Of a stretch of 64,000 nucleotides of DNA, positions 1 to 11,091 are shown one piece after another. How positions within the stretch are numbered: position 1 is the first letter of the stretch; every line of letters starts with the position of its first letter. The notes below the pieces were generated by a model. The model ran no database searches, was not told the DNA's origin, and saw only the letters and a program-made list of their open reading frames with translations. The position numbers were made by a program, and so were the translations under genes. The DNA is from Mesostigma viride (lineage: Eukaryota; Streptophyta; Mesostigmatophyceae; Mesostigmatales; Mesostigmataceae): positions 4,886,649-4,950,648 of the forward strand of contig RPFO01000026.1 of the NCBI GenBank assembly GCA_009746045.1, given 5' to 3'.

Positions 1-1464
1 AAACGATAATGGTGACTAAGTACAGCTGTGAATTTTTCGGGAGATGGTCTTCGTACTTGCCACTGATGGCGGACAATTGTGATGGAAAATGTTCAGGAAT
101 GGCCTCTGCAACAGATCCCGTCACCTCTACCTGAATTTATTTGACGCATTTCTTGTGCCCCTTTGGTACCGGTAAACTATGCAAGTAGTGCCTGGTTGCT
201 TTAGGCTATCGGGTGAATCTCGGCACTCCATTTCTGGCCTGCGCCTTTGCGAAATTATCGTATACCAGTTAATTATCAAACTGCGATCCGTAGCGTATCG
301 CAGGTGTCGTATGTGACAGAATTTTGCTGCCCGAATCTAAGATGCATAAAGATGTTTCGAGCCATGACTGGACTCGTGACAAGTGGCCGAATAATACTGG
401 CATTGGGCGGATCCCCTCGTGCTGCCCCCTGCAACGCAACCTTGTGTCGTGCAGCCAACATTTACATGGGCCGTTTGCATGGCCGACGGTAATGCAGGCG
501 GTCGCTGAGTAGCATAGCCTAGCCGCCATGGCTATGGCTAAAGCTTTTGTTGACGTCTCACCTAATAAAGAACTAGACAAAGTACATTTGCAAGCAAAGT
601 AAGGTCGCTTACAGAATACAAGTCTACGTGCACCACTGCTTGCTGCGTGGTGGGTACGTGCAAGCAGTACAGCACACGGTCAAATTAGCTCGGGAAGCTT
701 TCCTCCAATGCACGCTTATGCAGACAGTACACGAAATACGAAACATATAGCACAGCCACCCGACAATTATTTGCATTGCTGCGGTGGTGCCTGATGCGGC
801 TAATCGATGGGGCGTTTATAGCTACCGTAGCGCTCAATCACTAACTAATGATGCACGCATGGCCTTCTGCCACCCAGACAGATGCTCTCCATCAAAATCT
901 CGATGCCAGGTAAGCCGAAATGCCATCAGTGCCAAGATAATCAACAAGTGGGCATGGCGTGCCGGCGCGGCATTGGCATATGTTATCAGAGAACTTACAG
1001 GCTAGTCAGGGAATACATAGAAGACCAGGAGCTTGGAATGGTGCCAGAGACCAGAGTGCTTATAAAAACACTGCAAGTTTCAGATGCACAAATGAATGAT
1101 GAGATCTTGCATGGTGTGAGCAATTTTATATCAGCGACAGCAAGCAGTCGGAGATAATTGACCAAATACTATCTAAGCAACAGGATAAGGTCGATCGATG
1201 TCTGAATACAATCTTGATACACTCCAGAAAGTACGCAGCTGAGGCCACTACATGGAGTACTGTCCGTACACTTCCGGTATCAAGGCAGCTGCGTTGGTGG
1301 CCTGCATATATATGGGGCGAGAGGACCGAGAGGATGTGGTGACGGTGCGTTTGATTGACAGAAGATGAGCCACACCCTCACCACGCAAATGGCAAGTGGC
1401 TGTGGTTGCCCAGCACGATTAAGTCGCACTCCAAACAACCGCCGTTGTCAGGTGGATGGTGCAG

Positions 1465-1780
1465 CCACACCGCCACCGTGCTTCCCGGCAGCCACAAACA
1501 CACTCACCACACATCTCCTCACCCCACCACCACCACCACGGCCACCCCATGCCCCTCCCCCCGCACCTCCCACCCACAACCCCCCCACCCTGCCCCGCCC
1601 ACGGGCAACCCCCCCACCACCACCACTCCACTCACCCACCTCCCCAACCCCCCAGGTCCCCCACCCCCCACAAACTCACAAATCTGCACACCCGCGGCAC
1701 CAGCGGCACACACCCACCTGCCCACCTCCCTACATGCACAAACATGCCCGCACATAGACACCCACACACATATATCACCC
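1465..1780. repeat. C-rich CCA/CAC low-complexity tract
   Basis: About 300 bases made almost wholly of C and A on the plus strand (CCACC, CACCACCAC, ACACACAC). Several frames are open through it on both strands, giving Pro/Thr/His-rich or Gly/Trp-rich products. These follow from the base composition and are not evidence of genes. Confidence 0.85.
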
Positions 1781-1920
1781 CCACTACAGCAGTAGGATTC
1801 GTAATACATAAGCCACCAAGCCAGCACCATCAGCCTGCCACCTGAGGAGGCTACACATACACAGAGGCAGAAGAGGCAGGTCATGCACGGCATAATGGCA
1901 CATTGCAGAGTATATACCTC

Positions 1921-2098
1921 CATATTGTTCAGGTTATGGGGCATTGGGTATACTTCCAATTTTCTATAGTAGATTATGGGGCACTGAAACTACACTGACA
2001 TGTTGTTCAGATTATGAGGAATTGGGTATATTGTAATTGGGTATAAGCATGTACAATTTGTTCAAATTAGGGTGCAACACACTTACATATTGTTCAGT
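1921..2098. repeat. Imperfect short repeats (TTGTTCAG / TTATGGGGCA / ATTGGGTATA)
   Basis: Three or four imperfect copies of a segment containing TTGTTCAG, TTATGGGGCA and ATTGGGTATA lie here at roughly 50-90-base spacing. No coding or structural role is evident. Confidence 0.5.
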
Positions 2099-3702
2099 TC
2101 ATCAAGGTTGCGGAAGGAATCCGGAAGAAAGCCTGACAGGGGAGTATCGACGATTGAACTGCCCAGCCATGCAGAGTCCAGTGCATCCGGGTCATGGCAA
2201 ATGAGGAGTAATTGCCGCAACACCGCGCACAGCATACATAATAGGGATAAGTTGTCTTCTCCAACAGCAAGAAAACTCAAAGGCTTGCTGCGCGTGCAGT
2301 ACACACTGGCACAAAATGACACGCTACTTGAAGACTCTGCGGACGAGGCCTGTTAAGGTGTTTGTACACTCTGCCATAACTATAAAACCATACGCAAGTA
2401 AAAAAAGAAATCAATTATAACATGTGCACATGGTCAACATCATGTTTTGTCAACAACAATTTCGTAAACGAGTGCATGCCAGGGTGCAAAGAAAGAGGTT
2501 ATTATGCTTAATCGGATACGGCAAATTGCCCCTACAGACTGTGCATGGCATCCCACTACCACTACCCTAAATGCAGACGTGCTTGTCGTCCAAGGATTAT
2601 ATGTACAACCATGTGTCATCATACATGTGTAGGCTGCATGCCATTGGTCACTTGCGCACAACAACTCAAGTCACTACATAGACTCAACACTTGTCCACAT
2701 ACGCTTGTATGTAGGGTAAGCACCACTTGATTGTTACACTGTCAAGTGGGGTGCCCTACTACATAGCAACCCTTGTCAATATTATAGGTGTGTCATAACA
2801 CTGTCATCAGACACTTGGCACACCACGAACACGCGTGGCCTCGGCTGGCCATAGTAGATAGGTCTAACCTTGTCCGTGAACATAGGACTAGATATAATAC
2901 ATGAGCGATTACTTTCTTTAGGGTTCTTCCTGTTTCGAAACTTTCCTTACGTTCCATGCCGATCTCACCTCCAACAATTTTCATTATCGATAAATATACA
3001 TATACATATGAGCGTGAACGTCTCAATCAGCCATGCAACAAGCTAACTAGGCTAATAAAACAACAAGTCTTATATGAACTCAAGCCCGTAGATATGACTA
3101 CAGTAATCTACATAATCAATAAATCAGGCGGAGATAATTGAATGAGCAACGTGGGTACTACTTAACGCTCACACACATGCAAATCAGATTGAAATAATAA
3201 ACTACTGTAAAACACTGATACACACATGCACGTTCGCAGATATGCCCACATGATCTAGGCACACACAGACACCCACGCAGATACACTACACATATGCACA
3301 AAGCCTAGTACTAAGCCCATGACCACTAAACAGCACAATGGCCGGGAATGAAGGGGCCTGGTGCTAGTGCTGTGGACAAGCGCACAGGCAGGCATTAAGG
3401 CCCAGGTTGTGGCACGAGCATACTTACAAATCTGTCATTATCGTCAGCCCGCTCAGATTCGGGACGGTGCCAGATATCTCGACTGTTTCCATGCTCCTGC
3501 ATGCTCAAACAAAGCCATGCCAAGCACCCGCGCTTGGGAAAAAAAATGCTGACGCCCCCACAATTAAGCAGTGTACGCATGTGCAATAGTGCATACATAG
3601 GCTACATGTATGTATACTACGCGGTAGCGTGCGGTTATGAGCATCCATATGGATAATTTAACCCAGGAGGTTCCTTGTTCTTGTCAGCTGGTCTGGGTTA
3701 TA

Positions 3703-3791
3703 TTGAGGGGCTATGACTTCATTAACTTGACTTTATCCCATACTTGGAAAGTATGGGATAAAGTCAAGTTAATGAAGTCATAGCCCCTCAA
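3703..3791. repeat. Perfect 43-bp inverted repeat, 3-base loop
   Basis: Bases 3703-3745 and 3749-3791 are exact reverse complements over all 43 positions, separated only by GGA. The arms are ordinary mixed sequence, not low complexity. A transcript from either strand would form a long perfect hairpin. No target duplication or transposon end is visible next to it. Confidence 0.95.
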
Positions 3792-4316
3792 TGATGCGAG
3801 CTGCAGCCGAGTTATCGGCTGCTAGATGCATGCTAATGATGTCACCGCCCAAAAAACCAACCACCAACACCCACGGTTAGGTGCAGGGTATGCCAGCAGG
3901 GATCCGTTAAACCGATTGCAAAATGCATTGTACTTCCCGACCAACCTTATATTATAACATGTTCGTGTTGTCACCTGAATACATATCCATGGTTGAGTGG
4001 GTATGCCAGTCGTCGCAAGTTGTACACCCTGGACACCCAGAGCCCATAAAATTGGTTCCATGCAACTGTTTCCTATGTTTAGCTCATGCAAATATCTCTC
4101 TATATACGTAGGGTGGCCACCATGATTGTGAGTCAAGGGACAGGAGTCCTTCAACCATTATACCTATGTCCTGTATACATAGTAGTATAAATATAAACGT
4201 CCTTCTTGATAGTCTGGACTGGATTTTCACCCTAGTGTTCAATCTTGCGGTTGGCAAACAAAAGCATTGTCCATAATAAAGACCATGACGGCGGCTATTA
4301 CTCATGCACCTTATTT

Positions 4317-4537
4317 GGTGAGCTATGCTCATTTTAGCTATGACTAACCTGCTGGGCCGAGAATGCAACGCCGTATAGCACAAAAAGAAAAAATAATTAT
4401 CAGAAAAAATATTTTTTGTTCTGGCACCTGTGCCCCAGCCACCCAGGTAGGGGTTGGCTGGACAGGTGGTTGCTATAGGATTGGCTCAGTGGACAGGTGG
4501 GCTTCCATTCTAGGGAAGCAGGTTGTTTCTTTTGCCT
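4317..4537 (+). repeat. F1 A1 repeat (5' split direct repeat)
   Basis: Begins GGTGAGCTATGCTCATTTTA and ends ...GGTTGTTTCTTTTGCCT. It matches A2 (9422-9618) and the A repeat at 13701-13937 with small indels. The first bases hold a short inverted repeat, GAGC-TAT-GCTC, which could be where the recombinase acts. It also carries the 5' end of the presumed transcript leader. Confidence 0.85.
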
Positions 4538-4608
4538 AAAACCTTACGTACATAACCACATCACTAAAAACAAAACGCAAGGCAACACATCAAGCAACAC
4601 AACCCACC

Positions 4609-5207
4609 ATGACCTCGACAGTGACAGCCCCAGAACGCACTTTCATCTAGCGAGACTCAAGCAAGCAGCCAAGGTGGGATGCACCCCAAAGGAGGCCGCC
4701 ACTACGCTTCAGAAGATCCTTGGGGCGGGGGTCTGGCTAGAGCGAATCAGGAATCTCGACAAGGGACGTGCCAAGAACGTCATGGATGCATTGGAGGAGA
4801 GGGGTATTGTCAGCGATTGGGATGGGGAGGAGGACCTGGTAGATGTGCTAGCAACGCGGCTGGCGGAGACTGTTGCAGAGCCGGATCCGCCAGCGTCAGC
4901 ACCTGTGCGGTGGGAACAAGGGGTGTTCCCCCTTTTGGCAGGTGGGAGCGGAGGGGCGGAGCATGGTTGGGCTGGCGGTGGGGAGGAGGATGGCGGCCCG
5001 GGGGCAACCGATCCGGACGTGGCGGACCTACTAGACCGAAACATAGGTCGGCTGCTGGGGACCGAAACGGGCTATGCAACCCCAGCTGGTGGCCTTCCAA
5101 CCCGGTCGGGCAACGCCTTCACTGGCGGAGATATCGGCGTCCTGATAGCGGCCATGTCGAAGCTGCTGGACCAAGCAATTAAGACTCCAACAGAGCTCTG
5201 CAATTAG
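4609..5207 (+). pseudogene. F1 gag-like protein, frameshifted
   Basis: The likely start is the ATG at 4609 in a CACC-ATG context, because the deleted copy at 14010 shows the same N-terminus followed by an open frame. Here two extra bases near 4645 shift the frame, so the original frame hits TAG at 4648. Downstream the protein continues in another frame to the stop at 5207. Recognisable stretches are the KQAAK..CTPKEAAT segment, a helix-rich part with LDKGRAKNVMDALEERG, and an acidic Gly-rich C-terminal half. No zinc knuckle is seen. Assignment as gag rests on position between A1 and the RT and on the repeat structure, not on a recognised domain. Confidence 0.6.
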
Positions 5208-6372
5208 CCCAGCAGCGCCGGCGACTGCTGGCAGGCTGGCGCGCACGAAGGATTGAGTGGCGCTGAGCGAGAATGCAGTGCCGCTCCTGTTGAGCAAGTT
5301 CATGCTGGAGGCAGTGCTCCTTGGGATGCTGGACTATGCGGAGAGCGTGGGAAGGAAGTCCATCCGTGCGTCGATAATGTTGACGATGCAGGGGGGCAGC
5401 ACAGCCAGCGGGGAGAGGCGCATGTTGATCCTATAGATGGCTGGCATCCTGGAAACAATCAACACGGAATTTGGCTACTGGGCAACGCCACGCTCCGATG
5501 TGATTCTGGAGCTGGCAGCAGCCGAGTACCTGGCGAATTACCTGATCAGCGATTGATCACGGCGTGTCAGCTGGTGGCTGTGGGGTCGACGGGCTGGATT
5601 AGGGCACTCCGTCGGCAATGCTGCCATTCCAGGAGGGTGGGGCAATGCTGGCGTCTCCGGCAGTCCGGGCCGCGATGAGCATGGGGAAGCTTCACAACAA
5701 ACTGGAGCAGGGCCCTGGCAAGAAGGGGGAGGGCGGCCCATCCAAAAACAGCCATAAGGGCATACATAAGGAAGCGGTGCCCTCTTCCACTGGCTCTTCC
5801 AGCGCCGCTTCTAGCTCGAGGTGGCAGGTGGCAGCGGGTATGCTCAGGCCGTAGGCGCGATAGGATGCGTCGAGCGTTGAATGCGCACATACTAGCCTGG
5901 CAAGCGGTTAGGGCTTTAACCTGGATGGGAGGGGAGGGGCGAGATCCGCCTGCTGTAGACTCAGCCCGTGTGCCCGGGCAACTGCAGCAGGCGGCCCTAG
6001 ATGGGATAGAAGATGCTTGCAGATCCTATGTATGTATGGTGGTTCCATAGCAGCGATGGTACATAGGATCTGTACGAGGACGGGGGTGAATACTGTACGT
6101 ACGCTGAAGGAGCCCCTTACGAACAATTAGTAGCCGCACGCTTGGCCTTTCCTGGTCCGGGGGAAGGCGGCCAAGTGGATGTGCTGAACTTACTCCCCCC
6201 CTCTTGGGAAGCAATTTTGAATGATGAGAGTAAGATGGTACGGAGGCTGAGCAGATCTTGCAGAAGTCGATGCCGATCTCGCGGGGGTGTAGCATGGAGG
6301 AGTTCGCGCGGGTTTGCACGGTGTGTGTGGAGAGGGGGATTTAGGGTGGATTTTTTTTAGGAGGAGCCACCT
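5208..6372 (+). other. F1 degraded spacer between gag and RT
   Basis: No frame stays open for long. A Lys/Ser-rich segment around 5680-5850 and Arg-rich pieces around 6140-6360 may be decayed gag C-terminus or the N-terminal part of the polyprotein, but the frames change too often to follow. Nothing independent of F1 is visible. Confidence 0.5.
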
Positions 6373-7950
6373 ATGGTGAATGGTACTCTTGGGGTCGGAA
6401 AGCCTGACGGCCGTATACAGCTGACAGTGGACAACCGTCGTGGCAACATGCCACTACCAGATCCTATGCCCGCTTTTTTACCACACCTTGGCGTGATTTG
6501 CGATTTGCCCACGTGCGCTGGGGAGGATGTTTTGGGGGGCGTATCAGATTTGAATTCCTACTATGTACAACAGACTCCGCCTGCCCACTTGCATGCGGCG
6601 GTACTAGCTGTGCCTAGACGCCGGTGTGGTCGGATCTTGTGGGCATTTAGTGGGCCGCGTCAGAATTAAGGTGTGGCCGTGGATGTTGTGCTGGCCAATG
6701 GGAAACAAGCTGGCCGTCGCTGTGGCCCAGTGCGTGCACCAGTCTGTGCTGTACCGCTGTGGCCCCAAGCCCCCGTTGGAGGCTAGTCGTGGCCTGAGCA
6801 TCGATATGTCTGCGGTGATTTGGTGGCGGAGGCTGACGAGGAGGGGCACACCGTCCGGCTGAGGCTGAAGGAGGACCCTGCTGCGCCCTTGGCGCCCCCG
6901 CCCTGTTTCGAATCTCGGCAGGATCTGGAAGGTATGCATGCCGTGACGATCGATGACCTCCATTTCACCCACTGTGCTTCGGTGGATGGAGTGAATCAGC
7001 AGCTAGATCATATTCAGGCTGCCTACGCCGCTGTTGGGCTGGTGCAGAAGTATGACCAGGTGGTAAGGGCGACAGCAGAACAGACTGGTGTGCAGGTGGT
7101 GGGTGTCATTCACCAGAGAGATGGTGATCTGGTGCCTGTTCCTGAGCGTGTGGTGGCGGTTCTCACCGCTACTCAAGAATCTTGGATCGCGGATTTACAT
7201 ACCACCGCGAACTTAGTTATGTGCTTGGGAAGTGGGTGTGGATGCACCTGCTTTGCCGCTCCATGCTCTCTGTGTGGTCGGAGACGTACCGGCTGTTAGC
7301 AGCCATGAACGCCTCCCTGCCTGGGCGCCGCTGGCGGCTCCCTGAGGGGGCCCATCGGGAGCTTCAGGCGGCGATCGACCTGGCCCCCTTCTTAAAAGCT
7401 GCCCGGGACCGGCCCCTTTCTGACCGGGTCGTCGCTAGTGATGCGAGCAGCTCCGGCGGTGGGGTGGCCTACAGGGACCTGCCTGGGGCCGATTGTGCCC
7501 GGCTGGCAACCCGGCGCGAAGCGCGGGGGTGGGGGACGACAGCCTTAACGTCTGGTGAGGACTGGGACCTAGAGCGCATGGAGGGGGACTATAGCCTGTT
7601 GGGCGGTGTCCACTGGCGTACGGCACTGTCCAAAAGGTGGCTGGGGCAACCTAACCACGTCAACGTCAAGGAGGCGATTGATGCGACGCAGGGGGTCGAG
7701 TGGTAGTGCCGGACGTGTCGAGATAAGCGAGTCGTCCGGCTCGTGGACTCTAGTGCTGCGGTGGGGCGTTTGTTGTCAGGGGGCGGTTGTCTTCCAACAT
7801 ACCGCCTCAACCAGCTGGTTTGGCGCTACAGTACTGCGCTCTGTCACTGGCTGGTGACAAGCAGAGCCACTGGGTCTGGGTGGCTACTTTCCACAACCTG
7901 ACTGACAAGGCCAGTCGGCATGGCGCCTGGATTCCTGACTTGACCCGGAG
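6373..7950 (+). pseudogene. F1 reverse transcriptase-RNase H, broken
   Basis: The polymerase of the element, spread over at least three frames. Frame one (6373-6640) has GVGKPDGRI..TVDNRRGN and GVSDLNSYYVQ, matching the fingers and first palm strand of DIRS-type RTs. A second frame (about 6640-6800) gives the WPMGNKLAVAVAQ segment, equivalent to the conserved PxG motif. A third (6820-7200) carries the catalytic TIDDLHF in place of the usual YIDD. RNase H follows: VVASDASSSGGGVAY (about 7430-7475), HVNVKEAID (about 7660), a DSSAAVGRLL segment (about 7745) and TFHNLTDKASRHGAW (about 7890-7935), typical of DIRS/PAT RNase H. Frame changes near 6640, 6810, 7200, 7706 and 7860 make it non-functional. 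RNase H and the recombinase are separated by about 480 bases of broken sequence. Confidence 0.85.
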
Positions 7951-8426
7951 CGCTCGGTGACGTGCATCCCACCCCTGGGCCTGAGGGGGCGCGACGCCCT
8001 CAGGACTTGGCACTGTTGGAGGGCACAGTGAACCATGTTTCTACCTTGCCAGCGTATGTACCAGCCCGCGGTGGCTGTTTATGTACGTGGCGTGGGCGCC
8101 GCCTAGCCCCGTTGACCCAGCTGACGCAGTAGCCATTTCCTGTTAGTGGATTTCTGCTGTCTACCATGCCAGATGTGGGAGGGGGCGTACATACCTTATG
8201 CCAGCACGCCAAGGCCTGTCTGAGCCTGTACTACTGTTCAGGGGTTCAAACCCCGACATTGTTCGCAATTGAATACTAACGGACCGCCTGCTATGTAGCA
8301 GGATGGCAGCGGCTTGATCCGGCTGTCAGCCCTCCACCTATGCATAAGCCGGCTGGCGCCTCTGCTATTTCACTGCCCTGTTGCTAGTTTCCCGTTGACA
8401 GGTGCATTTGAGTGCGTTGATTATTC

Positions 8427-9098
8427 TTGCTTTCCAGCAGTTTACGCATTAGCGAGGCGCTTGGGTTGCGGGTTTGGGATGTGGCCAATCCTGGCCACCC
8501 CCTTCTCGAGCCGGGGCCCATGGTCGGTGCCCTTCAGTGCTGCGCAACCCCAATATTGCGCATGCAGGGGGCGGCCCAGCACGTCCTCGTCCGGGATCCA
8601 CTTTCTTTGTGGCTCCTGCGACGTCTGACGGCTGGCCAGCCCCCGGATGCACCTCTTTTTGCGGTTTACATACAGTATTGTACAGCCAGGCTAGGCAGCA
8701 GTCCACGGGACGCTGTGCAGGCCCACATGGACATCCCAGGGATGTTTTCTTTTCACAGCCTCCGGCATGGGGGGGCCACGCACGACGCCACCACTGGCGA
8801 GTCCCCGGAGGCCATTCAGCTGTGCGGCCGATGGGCTTCGGCCCTCTCGGTCAAGCGCTACAGCAAGGTCAAGCAGCTGTACTGTACATTGGCCTCCACC
8901 GCAGCCTCCATGGCCGCAGCATGGGGCGGGACATTCCGCCAGCCCTCTGGGCTCAGGCCCTGGGTTTTGACCCAGCGCCTTTTCGCGCCACTTCGGTGGC
9001 GTCGAGTTTTGAAGTCTTCCAGGTTTTATCTCTCGTCTTTTAGCTATCAACTGACCTCACCTTTGCGTGGGAGGTCAGGGGGGAAATGGTTTATGTAA
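8427..9098 (+). pseudogene. F1 tyrosine recombinase (catalytic domain)
   Basis: The integrase-type enzyme that inserts the circular DNA copy. The first catalytic Arg lies in LRISEALGLRVWDV near the start of the open frame. The box-II signature is FHSLRHGGATH (His-x-x-Arg), followed by CGRWASALSVKRYSK, which supplies the Trp and the nucleophilic Tyr. All four key residue types (R, H-x-x-R, W, Y) are therefore readable in one frame. The N-terminal DNA-binding part, which should precede 8427, is not continuous; the open frame begins only about 20 bases before the first Arg motif. The ATG at 8427 is the first in the frame and probably not the real start. With a broken RT upstream, activity is unlikely, although this domain itself is open. 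Confidence 0.85.
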
Positions 9099-9206
9099 CT
9101 AAACCGAGGCTGATCCTGGGTCAAGGGACAAAGTACCCCCATAGCTAGGTAGTGATGTCATGTCCAACGTATTTTTTGGATGTTAGCCATGCATGTAAGG
9201 AGATGT

Positions 9207-9421
9207 GGGTAGAGCAGGGGCACAGATGCTGTGGGCTGGCCCTGCAAATTCACATAGTGTGCTCACCCTAGCATATACAAATGGCTGTGTTGCCATCTGG
9301 TAGACAAGTCTGTACTGTTATTCCACCGTACACATAGATGTATAGAGCTAGCACACATATTGTATAAATTTGATGTTTTGTGGTGATGCATGCAAAGCAA
9401 AGCAAGGCCAGAAATGGATTG
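9207..9421 (+). repeat. F1 B1 repeat
   Basis: Internal copy of the B repeat, beginning at GGGTAGAGCAGGGGCACAG and ending at CAAGGCCAGAAATGG just before A2. It matches B2, which starts near 9640 and resumes after the hAT insertion at 11092. Confidence 0.85.
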
Positions 9422-9618
9422 GGTGAGCTATGCTCATTTTATCTACAACTCACCTGCTGAGCGGAGAATGCAACGCCGTATATGTAGCACAAAGAAAAAA
9501 ATATTTCTGGTGCTGGCACCTGTACCCCAGCCACCCACGTAGGGGTTGGCTAGACAGGTGGTTGCCATTTATTAAAGGTGGGCTTTTATTCTAGGGAAGC
9601 AGGTTGTTTCTTTTGCCT
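9422..9618 (+). repeat. F1 A2 repeat
   Basis: Second copy of the A repeat, starting GGTGAGCTATGCTCATTTTA and ending CTTTTGCCT. Compared with A1 it lacks about 25 bases around the AAAAAATATT tract. It is followed by a CCCACCCATCCAC linker before B2, a linker type also found at the same place in F2 and F3. Confidence 0.85.
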
Positions 9619-9793
9619 CCCACCCATCCACACTGGCCAAAGGGGGTAGAGCAGGGGCACAGCTGCTGTGGGCTGGCCCTGCAAATTCACCTATAGTGTG
9701 CTCACCCTACTGTATGTAGCATACAGATGGCCGTGTTGCCATCTGGTAGACAAGTCTGTGTTATTCCACCGTACACTGTTGTATACTGTAGAG

Positions 9794-11091
9794 CCAGGTT
9801 GGCAAATACGTGCGTATTGTCAAAATAAATACGGCAATACGCGTTTTTTTTGGCCCGGACGTACTATACGCGTATTTTGTCAGGAATACGTGATTTGGAC
9901 TTAGAAATTTTCGAGGTTCGAGCTGGGGCAGCGCTTGGCGCCAGGCCAACCGGACCGTGGCGCGGCGCCTACCTTCACCAAGATTTTCTACTATGAACTA
10001 GGCTTTTCGCAAGTCCAGTAAATGACTTGGCAGTTGGCAAGCTAGCTGAAATTACACGGAGAGAGTGCCAGCACGATGAAAATGCCAGCTGTGCTGGGAA
10101 CGTGGTACTTATATGTAACACAGCCTGTATCATTAATATTGCACATGGCGGTGTGCCATTGGATTTTGTCGCCAAGGGCTGACGTGTTTTTGCAGCCATG
10201 CCAGAAAAAGGGCCAGAGCATAATTTTGTAACGAAAAGAACTGTCTTGGTGAAGGATGCTCTGGGGAAAACGGTTTCGCAGCTGAAGTTTAGCTGCTCAT
10301 TTTGCGGCCACAATTTTACCAGTGGCGATGGCAAGCAGATTAGTGCGACCCGGATGCGCGCACATTTTGCGGGCATAGCAGGGCAGGGCATAGATGCTTG
10401 CCCTGACGCAAAGATTGGGCTGAAACGGAGGTTAGAAATCCAGGAGTTGTGGAGCAAGAAGGCCAGGCTGAAGGCGAGGAAGCAGCAGCACCTTAGCTTC
10501 AGGACAATGGCGGAGAGCGGCCACGGCCTTGCTTCGGGGTCGGCAGGTGCAGGAGATCCTCGCCAGCAGACAATCACGAGGTTTGTGAACCCCATAATCG
10601 AAGAGGAATGCCATCTCCTGGTGGCGAACTTCTTTGTTGAGAATGCTATTTCCTTTCACGCGGCTCAGAGCCGCTGTTTCAAGGCGATGATTGCCGGCCT
10701 TAGTCAGTACAAAGGGCTGATCACTGCTCCCGGACTTGGCATGCACAATGAATGCTTGCAAGGAATGTGCACATGCAGTAATGGGTAAATTATGGTGGCA
10801 GGTTGGTAGGGAATAAGTGCAAGGAATGTGCACATACAGTGAAAACTTATGGCAGGCTGGTACTAGGGAATAAGTGCAAGGAATGGTGCAGATTAAATTA
10901 TGCCCTCCACCATAATTTACTGATATCCATGCACAACTATGCCCCTAAGGCCTAAACCCTAAAGGCCCATTCATAACCATGCTGCACACTGCCACGTATT
11001 CTGGTGACGTATTCTGCCAGTCTCCACGTATGTGAAATACTCGTATTTTGAGGCCGGCGTATTTGACGTACCGACGTATTGGCCAACCTGG
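9794..11091 (+). mobile_element. hAT-like DNA transposon with 8-bp target duplication
   Basis: The two ends are imperfect inverted repeats (CCAGGTTGGCAAATACG left; CCAGGTTGGCCAATACG reading in from the right) and the insertion is flanked by exact 8-base duplications CTGTAGAG (9786-9793 and 11092-11099). An 8-bp duplication is the hAT signature, and a central TA fits the nnnTAnnn preference described for the Buster branch. The insertion point is unambiguous because it splits a repeat whose intact copy (B1) is nearby. At 1298 bp it is too short for a full transposase and holds only a BED-finger protein, so it is non-autonomous. Subterminal sequence is rich in ATACG/CGTAT. Confidence 0.9.
10198..10788 (+). 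CDS. BED zinc-finger N-terminal part of hAT transposase
   Basis: A 196-residue open frame starting at an ATG that is well placed downstream of the left end. Residues 30-65 hold FSCSFCGHNFTS ... MRAHFAGI, and a CPDA follows, the Cys-Cys / His pattern of a BED-type DNA-binding finger. A basic linker (KKARLKARKQQ) follows. Residues 140-175 (FFVENAISFHAAQSRCFKAM) resemble the segment that starts the body of hAT transposases (usually FF...PF..A.S..F). The frame then ends about 20 residues later, with no DDE catalytic core or hATC dimerisation domain. It could bind transposon ends without cutting, as a repressor, or be an inert remnant. Confidence 0.75.
   Translation: MPEKGPEHNFVTKRTVLVKDALGKTVSQLKFSCSFCGHNFTSGDGKQISATRMRAHFAGIAGQGIDACPDAKIGLKRRLEIQELWSKKARLKARKQQHLSFRTMAESGHGLASGSAGAGDPRQQTITRFVNPIIEEECHLLVANFFVENAISFHAAQSRCFKAMIAGLSQYKGLITAPGLGMHNECLQGMCTCSNG

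Larger units (their letters stand above)
1..4316. other. Gene-free flank
   Basis: No open frame in this stretch resembles a known protein, and the frames present are short and mutually overlapping. It holds a C-rich low-complexity tract, a set of TTGTTCAG-type imperfect repeats, scattered CATG/TACATGTA-rich sequence and one long perfect hairpin, each listed separately. It is AT-rich compared with the element that follows. I see nothing else I can support. Confidence 0.6.

Noticed and set aside
1355-1845. Overlapping Pro/Thr/His-rich frames over 400 bases
   Set aside because: All arise from the C/A-rich tract, which is open in several frames at once.
4497-4608. Longer gag reading starting at 4497
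   Set aside because: This part is A1 repeat and leader read in the shifted frame; the deleted copy shows the start at the equivalent of 4609.
8236-8256. GGGGTTCAAACCCC, a perfect tRNA B box / T-arm look-alike
   Set aside because: No A box, anticodon arm or acceptor stem can be folded upstream; it lies inside F1 between RNase H and recombinase.
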